A stretch of 11,245 nt of DNA from Spirochaetia bacterium UBA2205 (GTDB taxonomy: Bacteria > Spirochaetota > UBA4802 > UB4802). Below, piece by piece: positions 7,047-11,245 of this stretch; position 1 is the first letter of the stretch; the number at the start of each line of letters is the position of its first letter. The notes below the pieces were generated by a model. It was given only the letters and a program-made list of their open reading frames with translations, was not told the origin of the DNA and did no database searches. A program made the translations under genes and the position numbers. Location of the stretch: positions 1-11,245 of the forward strand of contig DCUV01000071.1 of the NCBI GenBank assembly GCA_002328585.1, in the 5' to 3' direction.

Positions 7047-7097
7047 AAAAGCCTCCCTGTAAACTATTAATTAGAAGATTTTGCAATCTCCATTGGT

Positions 7098-7134
7098 TGT
7101 ATAAATAGTCATGCATTGTTAAATTTTTATGAAG
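7098..7134 (-). promoter_or_regulatory. weak candidate PHO box and -10 of pstS2
   Basis: Read on the minus strand: CTTCATA (7128-7134), AAAA, TTTAACA (7117-7123), then TATACA (7098-7103) 13 bp further on. The 7+4+7 layout matches a PHO box, but the two heptamers are not close copies. It is offered because a pho-regulated pstS promoter is expected here. Confidence 0.3.
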
Positions 7135-7254
7135 AATCAATTAATTTTATGTTTTTTTATGTATTATCGACAAATCTTAAAAAACCACCTTTTCATGTGA
7201 TTAATCATTGAAAAAAATGGTTGGCAACTATTTTCTGATACGAATGAGGTACAC

Positions 7255-7275
7255 CCCGCCGCCGTAGGCGGCGGG
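7255..7275. repeat. GC-rich palindrome in the divergent region
   Basis: CCCGCCGCC (7255-7263) and GGCGGCGGG (7267-7275) form a perfect 9-bp stem with a GTA loop inside otherwise very AT-rich DNA. No T run follows on either strand, and it lies upstream of both divergent genes, so it is not a normal terminator. The flank GAGGTACACC suggests one half of a longer dispersed palindromic repeat. Confidence 0.6.
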
Positions 7276-7323
7276 ATTATATATTTATTATTATTTGTAC
7301 ATAATTTTCCGTTTTGGAATTAA

Positions 7324-7376
7324 CAGTGAAAAATCTTTACATTTTCTTTACAATTTCATAATATATTATTTATAAT
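7324..7376 (+). promoter_or_regulatory. PHO-box-like array and promoter of pstB-phoU-phoB-phoR
   Basis: Two identical heptamers CTTTACA (7335-7341 and 7346-7352) are spaced by TTTT, the exact 7+4+7 layout of PhoB sites (E. coli CTGTCAT-A/T4-CTGTCAC). Weaker units CAGTGAA (7324-7330) and CATAATA (7357-7363) keep the 11-bp period. TTTACA (7347-7352) can act as -35 with TATAAT (7371-7376) 18 bp away; alternatively TATTAT (7364-7369) is 11 bp after the second heptamer, as at classical pho promoters. PhoB encoded downstream is the natural binder. Confidence 0.65.
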
Positions 7377-7418
7377 AAGGTGGGTTATTATTAACATTAA
7401 GTATAATAATGGTGGTAT

Positions 7419-8183
7419 ATGTCCGAAAAAGAAATAAAAGTTAAAGCAAAAAATCTTTCATTTTACTATGGCAGCAGTCAGGCGCTTTTTGATATAGACC
7501 TCACTGTATTAGCTAATTCGGTAATGGCATTGATTGGCCCTTCAGGCTGTGGTAAATCAACATTTTTACGTTGTATTAACAGGATGAATGATATAATACC
7601 GTACACACGCATTGCAGGAGACATGACCATTGATGGTGAATCCATCTATACTATAAAATATGATGTAACCCAGCTCAGGCGCCGTGTTGGCATGGTATTT
7701 CAAAAATCAAATCCATTCCCAAAATCTATTTTTGATAACATTGCGTATGGATTAAAGATTAATGGCACAAAAGATCGCTATATCATTGAAAAAACAGTTG
7801 AAGATTCTTTAAAACGAACTGCATTGTGGGATGAGGTTAAAGATAGGCTTAATGATTCGGCAATGAGCTTATCCGGCGGACAGCAGCAGCGGTTATGCAT
7901 TGCTCGCACCATAGCAGTGCAGCCTGAGATAATACTGATGGATGAACCTGCGTCAGCGCTTGACCCAATTTCAACACAAAAAATTGAAGAGCTTATTCAG
8001 GATTTAAAAAAGCAATATACCATAATTATCGTAACACATAACATGCAGCAGGCAGCCCGGGTTAGCGATTACACAGCATTTTTTTATATGGGCAAACTCA
8101 TAGAAGTTAATAAAACTGAAGTGATGTTTACCAAACCCGATAAGCAGATGACCGAAAATTACATCACCGGAAAATTTGGTTAA
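7419..8183 (+). CDS. pstB: phosphate ABC transporter ATP-binding protein
   Basis: This is a 254-residue ATPase that drives phosphate import with PstC and PstA. Walker A GPSGCGKST (40-48), Q-loop Gln95 in VFQKSNPFP, signature LSGGQQQR (151-158), Walker B IILMDEP (171-177) and the H-loop His207 are all intact. PstB-specific features include RMND (55-58), the IPYTRIAGD stretch and VGMVFQKSNPFPKSI. Length is normal for the family. GGTGG lies three bases before the ATG, a rather close ribosome site. It is the first gene of a plus-strand operon behind the PHO-box-like array. Unusually, pstC and pstA do not precede it, so the permease must be encoded elsewhere. Confidence 0.96.
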   Translation: MSEKEIKVKAKNLSFYYGSSQALFDIDLTVLANSVMALIGPSGCGKSTFLRCINRMNDIIPYTRIAGDMTIDGESIYTIKYDVTQLRRRVGMVFQKSNPFPKSIFDNIAYGLKINGTKDRYIIEKTVEDSLKRTALWDEVKDRLNDSAMSLSGGQQQRLCIARTIAVQPEIILMDEPASALDPISTQKIEELIQDLKKQYTIIIVTHNMQQAARVSDYTAFFYMGKLIEVNKTEVMFTKPDKQMTENYITGKFG

Positions 8184-8209
8184 TTATTGCACACCTAAAG
8201 GAGATAACA

Positions 8210-8863
8210 ATGTCTACTCATTTAGAGCAGGAACTTAATGAGCTAATACGGAAGATACTGGAGATGGCAGATATTGCCATTGAAGCAGTTGAAGATTCAG
8301 TCCAATCACTAAAAAATATTGATGTCAAATTAGCTGAAAAAGTTATCCAGAAAGATACTGCCCTTGATACATTAGAGATTTTTATTGATGAAGAGTGTGT
8401 AAGAATCCTTGTAACAAAGCAGCCAGCAGCAGCAGACTTACGGCTTATTTTAGCACTATTTAAATCAAACACTGATTTAGAAAGAATAGGTGATTTTGCA
8501 ACCAACATTGCAAAAGAAACAATACGGTTAGAGGGCAAATCATTGCTTAAACCTCTTATTGACATCCCTCGTATGGAAAAAATTTGCATCGATATGATAA
8601 AGCTGGCGTTTAGAGCAATCACCGAAAAGAATATTGATTATGCAAAGCGATGTATAGACATGGATAAAGAAGTTGATGAGCTTAATATGCAGATCAACCG
8701 TGAGCTGTTTAGCTTTATGGTAGAAAATCCTGCAACCATATCGCCAGCATTTGGGCTTATCACGGTTGCACGAGCATTAGAGCGAATTGGCGACCATGCA
8801 ACCAATATTGCCGAGCGGGCCGTATACTATATCCAGGGCGAAGACATACGACACCAGGAGTAA
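8210..8863 (+). CDS. phoU: phosphate signalling regulator PhoU
   Basis: This is a 217-residue all-helical protein made of two repeated three-helix halves. The metal-binding PhoU motif occurs twice, ERIGDFATNIA (91-101) and ERIGDHATNIA (191-201), exactly 100 residues apart. PhoU binds the Pst transporter and PhoR and keeps the kinase from activating PhoB when phosphate is plentiful. It starts at ATG 8210 with AAGGAGAT upstream, 26 bases after pstB, and ends three bases before the next gene, so pstB-phoU-phoB are co-transcribed. Confidence 0.96.
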   Translation: MSTHLEQELNELIRKILEMADIAIEAVEDSVQSLKNIDVKLAEKVIQKDTALDTLEIFIDEECVRILVTKQPAAADLRLILALFKSNTDLERIGDFATNIAKETIRLEGKSLLKPLIDIPRMEKICIDMIKLAFRAITEKNIDYAKRCIDMDKEVDELNMQINRELFSFMVENPATISPAFGLITVARALERIGDHATNIAERAVYYIQGEDIRHQE

Positions 8864-8866
8864 ACG

Positions 8867-9550
8867 ATGTCAAAAATATATGTTGTGGATGATGAAAAAG
8901 ATATCCGCGAAATTTTGAAGGTGAATCTGCAAAAAAACGGCTATGATGTCAATACCTTCGCTTCTGCTGAAGAAGTACTGAAACAACTTGCTATTGCAAA
9001 ACCTGATTTATTTATATTGGATATCATGATGAACGGTATGGATGGACTGGATTTATGCAAACACATCCGTGCATCAAGGGAATTAACCACTATACCCATC
9101 CTATTTCTTTCAGCAAAATCTGCCGAACTGGATAAGGTGCTGGGATTGGAACTGGGTGCCGATGATTATCTCACTAAACCTTTCAGCATTCATGAGCTGA
9201 TTGCCAGAGTAAAAGCAATCATGCGCCGTTCACAAACTAAACAGGAACTATCGCCAAAAGAAATATTAACCTATAACGCGATTTCATTATATCCTGATAA
9301 ATTTCAGGTAACTATCGACAATCAAAATATTGACCTTACAAAAACCGAATTTTTAATCTTAAAACTTTTTATGCAGTATCCCGGTAAGATTTTTACTCGC
9401 GACAATATTATTGACAGCATCCGTGGTGATAACGTTTATGTCATTGACAGAACCATAGATGTCCACATCATGAATTTGCGTAAAAAACTGGGAACATACA
9501 AAGATGCTATAAAGACCTATTCGGGCGTTGGTTATGGGCTAAAAGTTTGA
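8867..9550 (+). CDS. phoB: phosphate regulon response regulator (OmpR/PhoB family)
   Basis: This is a 227-residue two-domain regulator. The receiver domain (1-120) has acidic pocket Asp8-Asp9, phospho-acceptor Asp52 (FILDIMM), Ser82 and Lys104 in YLTKPF. The winged-helix DNA-binding domain (about 132-227) shows LTKTEFLILKLF, the recognition-helix region IDRTIDVHIMNLRKKLG, and the wing TYSGVGYGLKV. Phosphorylated by PhoR, it should bind 11-bp direct repeats such as those at 7324-7363. The start ATG overlaps the end of the operon's previous gene by context only: AGGAG lies inside the phoU 3' end and the gap is 3 bases, suggesting translational coupling. The paired phoR downstream makes the name secure. 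Confidence 0.93.
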   Translation: MSKIYVVDDEKDIREILKVNLQKNGYDVNTFASAEEVLKQLAIAKPDLFILDIMMNGMDGLDLCKHIRASRELTTIPILFLSAKSAELDKVLGLELGADDYLTKPFSIHELIARVKAIMRRSQTKQELSPKEILTYNAISLYPDKFQVTIDNQNIDLTKTEFLILKLFMQYPGKIFTRDNIIDSIRGDNVYVIDRTIDVHIMNLRKKLGTYKDAIKTYSGVGYGLKV

Positions 9551-9578
9551 TGGAGTAAAACTTTTTTGGTAAACAGTA

Positions 9579-11245
9579 ATGAAAAGGCTGAAGACAAAAC
9601 TTGTAGTAGTATACACCGTCGCCCTGGTAATCTTTATTTCATTTCTTTTGATGTATATCAATCACCACATCCACTCTGCTTTCATTGCATTTCAAGAAGC
9701 GGAGTTGCAGCAAAATATTGAAAACATACATATCTATTTACATTCCTATCATAAACCTTTAAATTATGTTCTTTTTCAAAATCCTGATGTTGTTGCTTCA
9801 TTAAAAAATGTATCATATAAAAGTTCGTTGAGAATTACTATCATTAAGGATGATGGAGCGGTTTATTTTGATTCTTTTGCCAATCCGGAGTTGATGGAAA
9901 ATCACCTTTACCGCCCGGAAATATTGCAATCCCGTACAAAAGGGGTAGGAAGTGCAATCCGCTATAGCAAAACTGTCAAATCTGACATGCTGTATGTTGC
10001 AAAATATTTTGATAACTACTATATACGAACGGCAAAATCACTTGGTGCAATCAATACACTTATTGGAGCCATAACAAAAAATATACTCATCGTGGGATTT
10101 GCAGTGCTTGTGCTGACCATTGGTGCAAATTATATTTTTGCTACAATCTTTACAAAGCCAATAGCTGAATCATTGCAATTTATTGATCAATTTTTTAATG
10201 GCAATCTAAACACCCGTATCCTCAATTACAAAGACGATGAGATGGGCTATCTGCAAAATTCCATGAACAGATTAGCCGACAATATACAGGCACGCATAAA
10301 CGAGCTCACTGCCCAAAAGAATAAGCTCTTTATGATAATTGAAAGCATTCATGATCCAATAGCTCTCATTGATGACAGTAAAAAAATTACTGTATACAAT
10401 AAAGCTTTTATAGAACTGTTCCAGTTCCCCGAAACTGTCACCAATACCTATTATTTTTCCATTATACGCCATAGCCAGCTCAATGCAAAGATTCATGTTG
10501 CACTATCACAACGGCAAAATTTTTCTTTTGAAGAAACCATTGGCAGCAATCACTTCCAGATATTTATCTACCCTTTCCCTCAGCCTGATAGTGGCATCTT
10601 ACTTTTGATGCATGATGTAACCGAGCAAAAACGCATCCAGAAGTTAAAATCTGATCTTGTTGGCAACCTGTCACATGAGCTTAAAACACCTATCAGCATT
10701 ATCCGGGGTTACCTTGAAACAATAAAGGACATCTCCCTGGACGAAAAAACTGCCGGCCAATTTATTGAAAATGCACTCGTCAATCTTGAACGGCAGAATG
10801 CTATCATCAATGATATGCTGAAGCTCAATGAATTGGAAACAACTGCGTATGCAGTTACTGAATATATTGATATCAAAACTATTATTTCCCGGTGTATTGA
10901 ATTGCTAACTCCAAAAATACAAAAGAAAAATCTGGCGATAGTTATGGATATTGATGCAATCCCTGAAACTATTGCCGGCAATGCATTCTTAACTGAAGAG
11001 ATTTTTTTTAACATTATTGATAATGCCATCAATTACAATAATCCGAATGGAGCAATCACCATTAAAAGCGCTGTTGATACAGCAACTATTTCTATAAGCA
11101 TCGCTGATACAGGTGTTGGAATACCGCAGGATGAAATACCCCATATCTTTGAGCGATTTTACCGCGTTGATAAAAGCCGTTCACGTGATACTGGCGGTAC
11201 GGGGCTTGGGCTTTCAATTGTTAAACATGCCGCTCAGATTTTAGG
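9579..11245 (+). CDS. phoR: phosphate regulon sensor histidine kinase, 3' end cut by the window
   Basis: The frame runs 555 codons without a stop to the right edge. Residues 8-28 are a first membrane helix; 29-165 an extracytoplasmic sensor loop of about 135 residues, larger than in E. coli PhoR; 168-190 a second helix; about 190-245 a HAMP-like segment; about 255-350 a PAS domain; and 356-425 the HisKA dimerisation domain with phospho-acceptor His366 in LSHELKTP. The ATPase domain follows with Asn478/Asn482 (N box), DTGVGIP (510-516), FERFYRVDKSRS and GGTGLGLS (539-546). Only the last few dozen residues seem missing. The start is fixed by an upstream in-frame stop at 9570; the ribosome site is poor, GGAG being 23 bases away, so expression may depend on coupling to phoB. 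Confidence 0.93.
   Translation, partial: MKRLKTKLVVVYTVALVIFISFLLMYINHHIHSAFIAFQEAELQQNIENIHIYLHSYHKPLNYVLFQNPDVVASLKNVSYKSSLRITIIKDDGAVYFDSFANPELMENHLYRPEILQSRTKGVGSAIRYSKTVKSDMLYVAKYFDNYYIRTAKSLGAINTLIGAITKNILIVGFAVLVLTIGANYIFATIFTKPIAESLQFIDQFFNGNLNTRILNYKDDEMGYLQNSMNRLADNIQARINELTAQKNKLFMIIESIHDPIALIDDSKKITVYNKAFIELFQFPETVTNTYYFSIIRHSQLNAKIHVALSQRQNFSFEETIGSNHFQIFIYPFPQPDSGILLLMHDVTEQKRIQKLKSDLVGNLSHELKTPISIIRGYLETIKDISLDEKTAGQFIENALVNLERQNAIINDMLKLNELETTAYAVTEYIDIKTIISRCIELLTPKIQKKNLAIVMDIDAIPETIAGNAFLTEEIFFNIIDNAINYNNPNGAITIKSAVDTATISISIADTGVGIPQDEIPHIFERFYRVDKSRSRDTGGTGLGLSIVKHAAQIL

Noticed and set aside
8218..8622. 134-codon minus-strand open frame opposite phoU
   Set aside because: Serine-rich shadow of the phoU helices; phoU has both family motifs and a good ribosome site.
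1..11245. CRISPR arrays, tRNA or rRNA genes, prophage genes
   Set aside because: No regularly spaced repeats, cloverleaf or rRNA-like stretch was seen on either strand; the only mobile gene is the partial transposase.

Overview
The window is AT-rich and gene-dense. The gene set points to a diderm bacterium: exported phosphate-binding proteins, lipoprotein-type leader peptides and a two-component phosphate system. The loose lipobox sequences and general gene style would suit a Spirochaetota-like lineage, but this is inference and no ribosomal or marker gene is present to settle it.

Layout. Positions 1-374 hold the 3' part of a REP-associated IS200-like (Y1) transposase gene that enters from the left edge. 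Next, on the minus strand, are a long acyl-CoA dehydrogenase (489-2186) and a patatin-like acyl hydrolase (2543-3613). Between them lies a GC-rich block of nested palindromes that looks like a dispersed intergenic repeat. Positions 3913-5013 (+) encode an unusual, very AT-rich single gene: an export or lipoprotein signal, a discoidin-like domain, a membrane helix and a cytoplasmic PD-(D/E)XK nuclease-like domain. A strong two-way terminator separates it from the phosphate locus.

The rest (5084-11245) is a phosphate-starvation locus. Two tandem pstS paralogues, about 77 % identical by hand count, lie on the minus strand; one is lipoprotein-like and the other soluble. They are divergent from a plus-strand operon pstB-phoU-phoB-phoR, with phoR cut by the right edge. 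The permease genes pstC and pstA are absent from the window. The 372-bp divergent region has a convincing PHO-box-like array of 11-bp units just before pstB, a weaker candidate before pstS2, and a GC-rich palindrome between them.

How it fits together. PstS proteins capture phosphate outside the inner membrane. PstB powers import through a PstCA permease that must be encoded elsewhere. PhoU links transporter state to the PhoR kinase, and PhoR phosphorylates PhoB. PhoB would be expected to act on the direct repeats, making the locus autoregulatory. The two lipid-enzyme genes to the left share a palindromic 13-bp motif upstream, which hints at a common regulator.
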